In this document: positions 15,076 to 21,341 of the stretch, one piece after another
How the letters are laid out: every line of letters starts with the position of its first letter
How positions within the stretch are numbered: position 1 is the first letter of the stretch
The notes under the pieces: generated by a model
Databases searched by the model: none
The model's input: the letters and a program-made list of their open reading frames with translations, nothing else
Told to the model about the DNA's origin: nothing
IMG/VR virus record: IMGVR_UViG_3300034020_001542
Span: 1-22,499 of that record
Reading direction: 5' to 3' (one strand)
Source of the DNA: a virus
Length of the DNA: 22,499 bases
Program-made: the position numbers and the translations under genes

Positions 15076-16011
15076 ATGAATCATAAATATACTGTAGTTG
15101 ATTCGTTCAGTGGTTGTGGTGGTAGTAGTTTAGGATGGAAGTTAGCGAATTTTAAAGAACTTCTTGCAGTGGAATTTGACCAAGATGCTGTTACCACTTT
15201 CCGCATGAATTTTCCTGAAGTTAATTTATATGCCGGGGATATTGCCACTTTATCGGGTGAGGAAGCATTAAGAATTACTGGATTAAAACCAGGGGAATTA
15301 GATGTGTTCTCTGGGTCCCCTCCGTGCCAAGGATTTAGTACAGCAGGTAAGCGAGAATTAAACGATCCTCGTAATTCTTTATTCAAAGAATATGCCCGAT
15401 TACTAAACACTTTTAAACCTAAAGTTTTCACTTTTGAAAATGTCGGTGGCATGATTAAAGGTCACATGAAACAGGTTTATTTGCAGGTCACAAAATTACT
15501 GCGGGAATCTGGCTATGAGGTCAAAGGACAAGTGATGAACGCTTGTTATTTTGGTGTTCCCCAGGGTAGAGAACGAGTAATTATAATTGGTGTCCGCAAA
15601 GATTTAGGGATACCACCAAGCCATCCTAAACCGTTCACTAGAACTATATCTGTGTCGGAGGCTTTCAAGGATTTAGTTTGCGAACCAGATGCTAAACCTT
15701 TGAGTCCTTATTATGTTAAATATTGGCATCAAACTAAGCCGGGGAAATCATTTGGTAAATTTGCTAGTTGCAAAAAATTACATCCTGATCGCGTGTCGTT
15801 TTGTCTTCCTAAGCATAATCATAGTTTGTATCATTGGGCAGAACCTAGATGGTTGCATACTGGTGAGTTAAAACGTATTTCTTCATTCCCCGATGACTTC
15901 AAATTTACCTCTTGGAAAAATGCGGCTAATCGTATGGGAAACTCAGTTCCACCACTAATGATGAAGGCGATCGCTGAACACATTCGTGATGAAATATTGA
16001 GCAAAGTTTAG
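15076..16011 (+). CDS. DNA (cytosine-5)-methyltransferase
   Basis: 311 residues with the C5-methyltransferase motifs in order: motif I DSFSGCGGSSLG (residues 9-20), motif IV GSPPCQGFS with catalytic Cys84, motif VI FENVGG with Glu121, motif VIII QGRERVIIIG near residue 163, and motif X RMGNSVPPLMMKAIAEHI near residue 286. It transfers a methyl group from SAM to C5 of cytosine in a specific site. The target recognition region between VIII and X is short and Cys/His-rich (FASCKKLHPDRVSFCLPKHNHS). No restriction enzyme is adjacent, so it is an orphan methyltransferase, as in phages that shield DNA from host enzymes. Recognition site unknown. Confidence 0.92.
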   Translation: MNHKYTVVDSFSGCGGSSLGWKLANFKELLAVEFDQDAVTTFRMNFPEVNLYAGDIATLSGEEALRITGLKPGELDVFSGSPPCQGFSTAGKRELNDPRNSLFKEYARLLNTFKPKVFTFENVGGMIKGHMKQVYLQVTKLLRESGYEVKGQVMNACYFGVPQGRERVIIIGVRKDLGIPPSHPKPFTRTISVSEAFKDLVCEPDAKPLSPYYVKYWHQTKPGKSFGKFASCKKLHPDRVSFCLPKHNHSLYHWAEPRWLHTGELKRISSFPDDFKFTSWKNAANRMGNSVPPLMMKAIAEHIRDEILSKV

Positions 16012-16066
16012 TCATTTTAGCGGTTGCTTGTAAGGGCGATCGCTTAACTATTTCTACTATTATTTG

Positions 16067-16075
16067 TGGTATAAT
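16067..16075 (+). promoter_or_regulatory. Extended -10 promoter of the BRO gene
   Basis: TGGTATAAT is an extended -10 element with a perfect TATAAT and no clear -35. A transcript starting about 16082 would include the hairpin leader that begins at 16083. Confidence 0.6.
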
Positions 16076-16082
16076 TAATAAA

Positions 16083-16147
16083 TGCCCTCGCGGGATAGTG
16101 TTGACAGCACTGAGTCCCCAGGGCAAGTAACCTGAATCAGAGGTCAC
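16083..16147 (+). promoter_or_regulatory. Structured leader of the BRO antirepressor gene
   Basis: One long interrupted hairpin: TGCCCT(16083-16088)/AGGGCA(16120-16125), GGGA/TCCC and AGTGT/GCACT with loop TGACA. It is followed by GTAACCT/AGGTCAC (16127-16147, one mismatch), whose right arm covers the Shine-Dalgarno AGAGG and ends next to the ATG. Translation therefore seems to be gated by RNA structure. Antirepressor genes in phages P1/P7 are controlled by the C4 antisense RNA; whether this is the same class is not established. Confidence 0.55.
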
Positions 16148-16858
16148 ATGAATAATATAGCAGTTTTTGAGTTTGAGTCAAAGGAACTTGAAGTAGTTGT
16201 TATTGACAACAATCCTTGGTTTAACGCTTCTCAGTTTGCTAAAGCACTAGGATATACTAATCCGTCAGAAGCTATACAGGACAATGTTTCCGCTAAATAT
16301 AGCCAGCAGCTAGATTTAGGAAGACGGGGTAAAAAACCTATTTTTATTAGTGAGCCAGGATTGTATCAGCTAATCATGAGATCAAGCCTTCCTAATGCTG
16401 AGAAATTTCAGGACTGGGTGTTTGAAGAAGTTTTACCAAGCATACGCAAGACAGGCACTTACTCAAAAGACTCTCACAAAGTCTTAGGAGCATACACGGA
16501 AAGAGTAGAAGCTATGTTTGACGCTGCCAATAAAATACCTGAAGGTTATTGGTGCGTACTTCATGAGTCGGCTAACTTGCTAATTTGGGTAGAAGCTAAA
16601 CTCAAGTATCCAGTAGATAGACATGATCTGCTTGATGGTAGCATCGGTATTCACTGGTCAAGATATCGCGCAGGAAAATCATGGGCTGGCGATCGCATTA
16701 GATTTGATTACCGTTTTCCTGATGGGCGTCCTTGCCATCCTTGGTGTTATCAAGAGCAGGAATTATTGCATTTTAGAGAGTTCTTGAGTAGTAAATATAA
16801 GCCGATTCTACTGCCTCGATATTTAGAAGATAAATACCCTGGTTTAGTGAAAGCTTAA
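16148..16858 (+). CDS. BRO-N domain antirepressor-type protein
   Basis: 236 residues. Residues 1-110 form a BRO-N domain: VVIDNNPWFNASQFAKALGY, NPSEAIQDNV, then ISEPGLYQLIMRSSLPNAEK and FQDWVFEEVLPSIRKTG, a classic signature of phage and baculovirus BRO proteins. Residues 115-236 are a different C-terminal domain, rich in Trp and Tyr, with no family recognised. BRO proteins bind DNA, and phage members often act as antirepressors. It stands alone behind its own promoter and structured leader and is followed by a hairpin- and repeat-rich non-coding region. Confidence 0.88.
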   Translation: MNNIAVFEFESKELEVVVIDNNPWFNASQFAKALGYTNPSEAIQDNVSAKYSQQLDLGRRGKKPIFISEPGLYQLIMRSSLPNAEKFQDWVFEEVLPSIRKTGTYSKDSHKVLGAYTERVEAMFDAANKIPEGYWCVLHESANLLIWVEAKLKYPVDRHDLLDGSIGIHWSRYRAGKSWAGDRIRFDYRFPDGRPCHPWCYQEQELLHFREFLSSKYKPILLPRYLEDKYPGLVKA

Positions 16859-16908
16859 GGTAGGGGCGATCGCTAAAATCAAAACATGAAGACAGCGATC
16901 GCTAAAAC

Positions 16909-16938
16909 TCACTAAACATTTTCACTAAAAATCACTAA
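16909..16938 (+). repeat. Three TCACTAA direct repeats
   Basis: TCACTAA occurs at 16909-16915, 16922-16928 and 16932-16938, within 30 bases. They may be protein-binding iterons; the third is closer than the others, so the spacing is not helical-phase regular. Confidence 0.55.
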
Positions 16939-17015
16939 GAATAAGCGCGTTACGATCCGCTAAATGATGCTTGATCCGGGGATCGCGTATTGCACTATAT
17001 AGATCATTACACGAT

Positions 17016-17034
17016 CCGCATATAGCGGTTTTTT
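17016..17034 (+). terminator. Terminator-like hairpin downstream of the BRO gene
   Basis: CCGC-ATATA-GCGG followed by six T is the form of a short rho-independent terminator. It lies about 160 bases after the BRO stop and is the nearest good candidate for ending that transcript. Confidence 0.6.
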
Positions 17035-17091
17035 ACTAATATTTAAAAACTGATAATTGCGGTTATTTCCTAACATTAATTACGGTGTTTT

Positions 17092-17125
17092 ATCACGATA
17101 TAAAAATTTTATGCCGTGATTTTTT
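17092..17125 (+). terminator. Second terminator-like hairpin
   Basis: ATCACG and CGTGAT enclose a complementary AT core (ATAAAA/TTTTAT), then five T. It stands about 60 bases after the first hairpin and may be a backup or an unrelated structured RNA end. Confidence 0.5.
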
Positions 17126-17289
17126 AGTGATTTTTTATTGCCTACGGTACGCTTAGGTGAACCGATTTCTGATTATATAAACCGTGATTAATTGGTATTG
17201 AATGACTATATATATAGTGATTAATTAATAGTAGTACAAATGCTCAAAGCTATATATAGCAAGTGTTCTAAAATAGTTTTTGTAAAGTC

Positions 17290-17328
17290 TTGACAATGTT
17301 TATGGATTGTGTGAACATAGACACAATC
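17290..17328 (+). promoter_or_regulatory. Promoter -35 with overlapping operator-like dyad
   Basis: TTGACA (17290-17295) is followed at promoter distance by a weak -10 (around GAACAT). The dyad GATTGTGT (17305-17312)...ACACAATC (17321-17328) spans this -10 region, so a repressor bound there would block transcription of the gene starting at 17353. Confidence 0.5.
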
Positions 17329-17352
17329 GAATAAATTACAAGTGAAAGAAAA

Positions 17353-18321
17353 ATGAAAACTACACAATATAGTCTCCTGGAATTATCCGATTTATTTCAT
17401 GCCAAGCAAATTGATATGTTGTCTAATGAGTCTGTCGAGATAACATTAGATGATAAAAGTGATGTGTCTTGTATTGAATTGTTAACTCATGATGACTGTA
17501 ACTACTTTGTTATTGCTAATAATGCAACTGGGTTAAATGAATCATTTTGGACTACTGACGATAGTCACTTTATAACCATAACAACAGTAGAGGAAACAAC
17601 GTTAAATGAATCATTTTGGACTACTGACGATAGTCACTTTATAACCATAACAACAGTAGAGGAAACAACTGTAGAGGAAACAACTGTAGACAATCTAGAT
17701 ATTAACGCGATCGCTGTAACCAATGAAGAAATAATTCAAGACCTTCAAAATAAAATAATTGCAGATGGTATAAATGCAGTTATGGATCTATGTTCCGAAT
17801 TTTCCGGTATTGAATTGCTGGAATTATGCCAAAAATTACAAACTATGGCGGTTAGAAAGATTAAAACTGAGATCAAAACTGAGAACAAAAAAACCAAAGT
17901 AAATAAACCAGAAACACAAACCGAAAAAAAAGAGCGCGTAAGCGCCAAAAACTTTAAATATTACGATCTTCTAAAATCGTGGCATGGTGTACCAACTGAT
18001 AAGATTATCGCAGATAAGTTAAACGGTGGTTATAGTTCATCTGTGATCAATGAGGATAAACGAGTAATAAATGTACTAATGGGAACCGATCCAAAATTAG
18101 AAATTAGTCAAGATTGGGCTAATTATATTATCGGTTACTGGGAACAAAATCCTGATACGACCTGGGTTAGGTTGCATTATTGCTTTGCCAAAACTAGCAA
18201 GTCTAACGGGGCCAGGGATTGTCAAGATATCGGATTGCTATGTAATTACATCGTAGATAACGGTGTATCCAAGGAAGACATAGAAGCAGCGATCGCGTCT
18301 CAGATCGCGTCTCAAAATTAG
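17353..18321 (+). CDS. Hypothetical protein with internal duplication
   Basis: 322 residues. The N-terminal half is acidic and includes two exact copies of the 23-residue unit LNESFWTTDDSHFITITTVE(ETT) and then VEETT repeats. Residues about 170-195 are a Lys/Glu-rich linker (KTEIKTENKKTKVNKPETQT). The C-terminal 125 residues look like a folded helical domain (YYDLLKSWHGVPTDKIIADKLNGGY, then QDWANYIIGYWEQNPDTTWVRL), perhaps DNA-binding. No family recognised. The promoter overlaps an inverted repeat and a perfect hairpin follows the stop, so it is a self-contained, probably regulated unit. Confidence 0.6.
   Translation: MKTTQYSLLELSDLFHAKQIDMLSNESVEITLDDKSDVSCIELLTHDDCNYFVIANNATGLNESFWTTDDSHFITITTVEETTLNESFWTTDDSHFITITTVEETTVEETTVDNLDINAIAVTNEEIIQDLQNKIIADGINAVMDLCSEFSGIELLELCQKLQTMAVRKIKTEIKTENKKTKVNKPETQTEKKERVSAKNFKYYDLLKSWHGVPTDKIIADKLNGGYSSSVINEDKRVINVLMGTDPKLEISQDWANYIIGYWEQNPDTTWVRLHYCFAKTSKSNGARDCQDIGLLCNYIVDNGVSKEDIEAAIASQIASQN
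17532..17669 (+). repeat. Perfect 69-nt tandem duplication inside a CDS
   Basis: Copies at 17532-17600 and 17601-17669 are identical base for base (69 nt, 23 codons) and keep the frame. They are followed by a 15-nt repeat encoding VEETT. Complete identity indicates a very recent duplication. Confidence 0.93.
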
Positions 18322-18330
18322 AACCAATTA

Positions 18331-18361
18331 ATAGATCGTTATCTGATACATAACGATCTAT
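18331..18361 (+). terminator. Perfect 12-bp inverted repeat between genes
   Basis: ATAGATCGTTAT-CTGATAC-ATAACGATCTAT, starting ten bases after the stop of the preceding gene. No T tract follows, so terminator function is likely but not certain. Confidence 0.55.
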
Positions 18362-18398
18362 CTCATTAGTCAATCACAACTTAACAGGAATTAAAATC

Positions 18399-19121
18399 AT
18401 GACAGACAACAGAGATCGAATCATAGAATCACTAAAAAGTCAAGTTGCAGAACTTAAAAAAACAGCCGAGCTATTAGTTGAGTTAAATCAAAATAGCCAA
18501 GACGCTATTAATAACCTAAAAAACTATTTTGATAATTCTCAGAAAATTTTGGCTAAATTGCAGTTAAGCAATAACAACGCAATTAATAGCGGCATTGAGT
18601 GCCAAAAATTAGAAACTAAATTAGTTGAGGTTGATCAATCCGATATCCCACCAACTAGCACTCCACCAACTTCTAAACCACCAACAAACACTCCACCAAC
18701 TAGCACTCCACCAACTTCTAAACCACCAACAAACACTCCACCAACTTCTAAACCACCAACTAGCACTCCACCAACTTCTAAACCACCAACTAGCACTCCA
18801 CCAACTTCTAAACCACCAACTAGCACTCCACCAACTAGCACTCCACCAACTTCTAAACCACCAACAAACACTCCACCAACTTCTAAACCACCAACAAACA
18901 CTCCACCAACTTCTAAACCACCAACTAGCACTCCACCAACTTCTAAGCCACCAACAAACACTCCACCAACTAGCACTCCACCAACTTCTAAACCACCAAC
19001 AAACACTCCACCAACTAGCACTCCACCAACTTCTAAACCACCAACAAACACTCCACCAACTTCTAAACCACCAACAAACACTCCACCAACTAGCACTCCA
19101 CCAACTCAGTCCACTAAATAA
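18399..19121 (+). CDS. Coiled-coil protein with long Pro/Thr repeat tail
   Basis: 240 residues. Residues 4-60 show heptad spacing (IIESLKSQVAELKKTAELLV) and predict a coiled coil, so an oligomer is likely. From about residue 84 the chain is a run of PPTS, KPPTN and TPPTS units ending TPPTQSTK. The repeat has no aromatic or hydrophobic residues and should be an extended, flexible stalk. There is no signal peptide or sorting motif, so surface display is not implied; a virion fibre, linker or cytoplasmic scaffold are options. AGGAA lies upstream of ATG 18399. Flanked by two perfect hairpins. Confidence 0.65.
   Translation: MTDNRDRIIESLKSQVAELKKTAELLVELNQNSQDAINNLKNYFDNSQKILAKLQLSNNNAINSGIECQKLETKLVEVDQSDIPPTSTPPTSKPPTNTPPTSTPPTSKPPTNTPPTSKPPTSTPPTSKPPTSTPPTSKPPTSTPPTSTPPTSKPPTNTPPTSKPPTNTPPTSKPPTSTPPTSKPPTNTPPTSTPPTSKPPTNTPPTSTPPTSKPPTNTPPTSKPPTNTPPTSTPPTQSTK
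18648..19105 (+). repeat. Pro/Thr-encoding tandem repeat (15/30-nt units)
   Basis: Units actccaccaactagc and actccaccaacttct alternate with aaaccaccaacaaac in varying order. The copies are almost identical, with a rare synonymous change near 18946 (aag for aaa). The array is open in three frames, which produces spurious ORFs. Expect length variation between related genomes. Confidence 0.95.
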
Positions 19122-19129
19122 CTAACCAC

Positions 19130-19156
19130 AATACAGCACTATTTTAGTGCTGTATT
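19130..19156 (+). terminator. Perfect 11-bp hairpin after the repeat protein
   Basis: AATACAGCACT-ATTTT-AGTGCTGTATT, beginning nine bases after the stop. The stem is strong with a five-base loop; the following bases are not a T tract. Confidence 0.6.
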
Positions 19157-19172
19157 CTACTATCAAGAAATT

Positions 19173-19481
19173 ATGGAACTAATCACAAATCTAATCAACA
19201 ATATCAAAACTACATTAGACAATTTAGAACCACTAATCAACTCGATATCAGATAAAACAAAAGATAGATTAGAACGGATAATAGTAGTCTATCTGGGAAC
19301 TATCAACAGTCAGATCCCGATGTATTCCTCAAATTTTCACTATTTTGGATATTCCTACAAATACGGAATTGTCCGCGTATCGTGCCAAAATCCAGGATAC
19401 AAAAGCGGGGATCTATTGTCCGGCACTTATCACGATAAGCAGAATTATCTATTCTCTGGAACTATTCACAAAGTTTATTAA
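19173..19481 (+). CDS. MELIT-leader small protein 1
   Basis: 102 residues starting MELITNLINNIKTTLD, a leader shared with the next two genes. The body is different from theirs: Tyr-rich and beta-like (HYFGYSYKYGIVRVSCQNPG, then YLFSGTIHKVY). The leader is amphipathic and could form a helix that docks on a common partner. No family recognised. It ends 13 bases before the next start; in the gap ATGGAACTAAT is tandemly repeated (19484 and 19495). Confidence 0.5.
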   Translation: MELITNLINNIKTTLDNLEPLINSISDKTKDRLERIIVVYLGTINSQIPMYSSNFHYFGYSYKYGIVRVSCQNPGYKSGDLLSGTYHDKQNYLFSGTIHKVY

Positions 19482-19494
19482 CTATGGAACTAAT

Positions 19495-19596
19495 ATGGAA
19501 CTAATAACGGATCTAATATCTAGCATCCAGATAACGCTAGATAGTATCAATAAGACTGTTAAAAAGTATCAGTCACAGTCAAAATCAAAAGTCAGT
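19495..19596 (+). repeat. Duplicated gene leader, copy A
   Basis: The first 102 nt of gene 2 match the first 96 nt of gene 3 (19928-20023) apart from about half a dozen substitutions and a 6-nt gap. Similarity stops abruptly after the VS codons. Confidence 0.85.
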
Positions 19597-19914
19597 GACA
19601 GCAATTTTCAAAAATTATGCGACGACATAATGAATTCAGGTAGAGCCGAAAGAAGTAGGTGGGAACACATTAAGATCGCCGACTTTCAGCAACACCTAGA
19701 AGATAGGGATCTAATAAAAAAAGTTCATAGCGCACCTGGTCGCTATGCCGAAATATCTGGGAAGGTATGGTTCGGTAGTGCCGAATATGATTTTTCGTTC
19801 CTAAGAATCAACGGCAAAGAGTTTACCTTCTATAGTATCTATGATGATCACCTAACTATAGAAATTCACGTTACCGCAGATCATCCAACCGCAAAAATTC
19901 TACTATTAAAATAA
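19495..19914 (+). CDS. MELIT-leader small protein 2
   Basis: 139 residues from ATG 19495, beginning MELITDLISSIQITLDS. I chose this start and not the in-frame ATG at 19345, because the latter would overlap the previous gene by 137 bases and would hide the shared leader. After about residue 34 the body diverges: basic helices (RAERSRWEHIKIADFQQHLE), then an alpha/beta end (EFTFYSIYDDHLTIEIHVTA). No family recognised. Confidence 0.6.
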   Translation: MELITDLISSIQITLDSINKTVKKYQSQSKSKVSDSNFQKLCDDIMNSGRAERSRWEHIKIADFQQHLEDRDLIKKVHSAPGRYAEISGKVWFGSAEYDFSFLRINGKEFTFYSIYDDHLTIEIHVTADHPTAKILLLK

Positions 19915-19927
19915 GAGAATATCAACT

Positions 19928-20023
19928 ATGGAACTAATAACGAATCTGATATCTAGCATCCAACTAACGCTAGATAGCATCAATAAGACTGTTAAAAAGT
20001 ATCAGTCAAAATCAAAAGTCAGT
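19928..20023 (+). repeat. Duplicated gene leader, copy B
   Basis: Second copy of the leader described at 19495-19596; the first gene (19173) carries a more diverged version limited to about 16 codons. Confidence 0.85.
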
Positions 20024-20461
20024 AGCGATCGCAAGCTACAGATCGCTATCAAAACAGCCCAGGAAATTTGCAGTACCTACGACGCGGTACAACACGGGAT
20101 CGCCGTTGCTGCACAGCAAGAGGGTGAGAGATACGCCGCGATATCGCTAGAACTGCAAATACAGGGATACGATCCCTATGTATGCCGTCCCAAATATCGG
20201 TACTGGACAGAATTTTGTCCAGACGTAGCTATAGGTGTCCTACATACCTTAATGGGAGAATACAGCACACCCGCACTTTTAAACCTGATTAAAAAATTGG
20301 TAATAATCGTCAAGCCGTTCCGCGCTCATACACCGGAACAGATAGAGACAAGATCGCTTGGCATCAAACCCTACAAATTCAATTCCTACGCGGTATGGCA
20401 TAACTCATTCTCAGATCATGGTATGAGCTATGCACTTTGGAGAGAGTGCGGCTTTGAATAG
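19928..20461 (+). CDS. MELIT-leader small protein 3
   Basis: 177 residues, beginning MELITNLISSIQLTLDS and nearly identical to gene 2 for the first 32 residues. The body is a third unrelated domain: a helix (AIKTAQEICSTYDAVQHGIA), a Tyr/Arg/Trp segment (YDPYVCRPKYRYWTEFCPD), and a C-terminus NSFSDHGMSYALWRECGFE. No catalytic motif recognised. The 13-base gap to gene 2 suggests one transcript. Confidence 0.6.
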   Translation: MELITNLISSIQLTLDSINKTVKKYQSKSKVSSDRKLQIAIKTAQEICSTYDAVQHGIAVAAQQEGERYAAISLELQIQGYDPYVCRPKYRYWTEFCPDVAIGVLHTLMGEYSTPALLNLIKKLVIIVKPFRAHTPEQIETRSLGIKPYKFNSYAVWHNSFSDHGMSYALWRECGFE

Positions 20462-20463
20462 CT

Positions 20464-20546
20464 TGGCGCGATCGCGCCACCTCAGAGTCGGAGTGCGATC
20501 GCCTAACCCGGAACATTTATAAAATCATCTAGTACCGGGACTAGAT
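20464..20546. promoter_or_regulatory. Two dyads between genes
   Basis: TGGCGCGATCGCGCCA (20464-20479) is a 16-bp perfect palindrome directly after a stop codon, containing the HIP1 core. ATCTAGT-ACCGGG-ACTAGAT (20527-20546) is a 7-bp dyad 15 bases before the next start and could be an operator or a leader hairpin. Confidence 0.55.
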
Positions 20547-20560
20547 CAAAAGTTAAAAAC

Positions 20561-21016
20561 ATGGAAACCAGAGAAATAGTAACTTCTTACTTTACTAAAC
20601 ACAGTGAGATTATAGATTCTTGTGTAAGCGATCGCTTTTATGAAGTGATAGAAGGATGTTTAGAGATTGAACACAACATCAAAATAGACTGGTTTTCTAC
20701 TACGTCAGGCTTGCTTTATGGGGAAACCGAAGACGGTTCTACTATTACTTTTTACTGTCGTCCCTGCTTAGATATCGAGAATTATAACTGGCTTTGTTAT
20801 CAAATCGTGTTGCAAATATACCCACAAGATCATCCTATTCACAAAGATTATTCATGGGTTTATCATCCCTACTTTCACTATTACTCAATAGGGTTAGGAG
20901 ATGCTGATTTTCTCGGTGATACAAACAGGGAATCATATCAAGCCTATCTACTAGGTTGCAGCGATCACTTATTAGAAGCGATCGCGCCACACGCCAAAAG
21001 TCCTCTATCCTATTAA
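20561..21016 (+). CDS. Hypothetical protein
   Basis: 151 residues, acidic and aromatic (WVYHPYFHYYSIGLGDADF), with four Cys that do not form a recognised cluster (two near ITFYCRPC). No transmembrane segment. The first 60 residues are helical and the rest beta-rich. It does not share the MELIT leader of the preceding three genes. It is a monocistronic unit flanked by inverted repeats. Function not recognised. Confidence 0.55.
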   Translation: METREIVTSYFTKHSEIIDSCVSDRFYEVIEGCLEIEHNIKIDWFSTTSGLLYGETEDGSTITFYCRPCLDIENYNWLCYQIVLQIYPQDHPIHKDYSWVYHPYFHYYSIGLGDADFLGDTNRESYQAYLLGCSDHLLEAIAPHAKSPLSY

Positions 21017-21029
21017 TAGCAATGCTTTT

Positions 21030-21051
21030 AAGATATCTTCTCAGATATCTT
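21030..21051 (+). terminator. Hairpin after the hypothetical gene
   Basis: AAGATATCT-TCTC-AGATATCTT, a perfect 9-bp stem, starts 13 bases after the stop at 21016. T-rich sequence precedes it but no T run follows. Confidence 0.5.
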
Positions 21052-21118
21052 GACATCTATTAGCTAGTGTGAGATAGAAAGAGAAAAATTAATTAATCGC
21101 TCTTGTTTGATATAAATG

Positions 21119-21149
21119 AAAAGCATATAGTCCTCAAGTATGCTTTTTA
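21119..21149 (+). terminator. Rho-independent terminator
   Basis: AAAAGCATA, an 11-base loop and TATGCTTTT, extended by further T and ATAC. The stem-plus-T-tract layout isolates the downstream gene from read-through. Confidence 0.65.
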
Positions 21150-21198
21150 TACAATTATGTCGCTGAAATACTCAATCAAAGTTTTATATTAGAAGTGC

Positions 21199-21227
21199 TT
21201 GACAAGTGCTTTCACTTCTGATATAAC
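21199..21227 (+). promoter_or_regulatory. Strong promoter of the gene at 21342
   Basis: TTGACA (21199-21204), 17 bases, TATAAC (21222-21227): close to the sigma-70 consensus. AAGTGCTT is repeated on both sides of the -35, and GAAGTG...CACTTC makes a dyad around it, which may be a repressor site. Confidence 0.75.
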
Positions 21228-21267
21228 TAGATTATTGAAGCAAAGAGAGAACAATTTATAAATCAAA

Positions 21268-21304
21268 AGGCAGGATGCGTCCTGAGAAAACTAACATCCT
21301 GCCT
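21268..21304 (+). promoter_or_regulatory. Leader hairpin with an alternative fold
   Basis: AGGCAGGATG and CATCCTGCCT pair perfectly over 10 bp with a 17-base loop in the 5' leader. The left arm also belongs to a smaller dyad, CAGGA-TGCG-TCCTG (21271-21284), so the two folds exclude each other. It lies about 40 bases after the -10 and 37 before the ATG. Confidence 0.55.
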
Positions 21305-21341
21305 GAGTTCATAAACATAAACCTAACTGGAGTATAGCATC

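Larger units (their letters stand above)
16859..17289. other. AT-rich non-coding region with repeats and hairpins
   Basis: No ORF of useful length is seen. The stretch holds two HIP1 octamers in similar settings (cgatcgctaaaa), three TCACTAA repeats, several CGATCCGC and GTGATT words, two terminator-like hairpins and TATATATA runs. Such composition recalls regulatory or replication-origin regions of phage-plasmids, but no DnaA box cluster or replication gene was identified. Confidence 0.6.

Noticed and set aside
16083-16147. BRO leader as a tRNA
   Set aside because: It lacks a T-loop and anticodon arm layout and is too short; the fold is a single long hairpin plus a small one.
18648-19105. 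Repeat array as a CRISPR
   Set aside because: Units of 15-30 nt are contiguous, in frame and without unique spacers.
18625-19125. Second-frame and antisense ORFs across the Pro/Thr repeat
   Set aside because: They are by-products of a repeat unit without stops in three frames and read as monotonous HQL or VGG repeats.
19345-19494. Upstream extension of the second MELIT gene to ATG 19345
   Set aside because: It overlaps the first MELIT gene by 137 bases and the shared leader marks ATG 19495 as the start.
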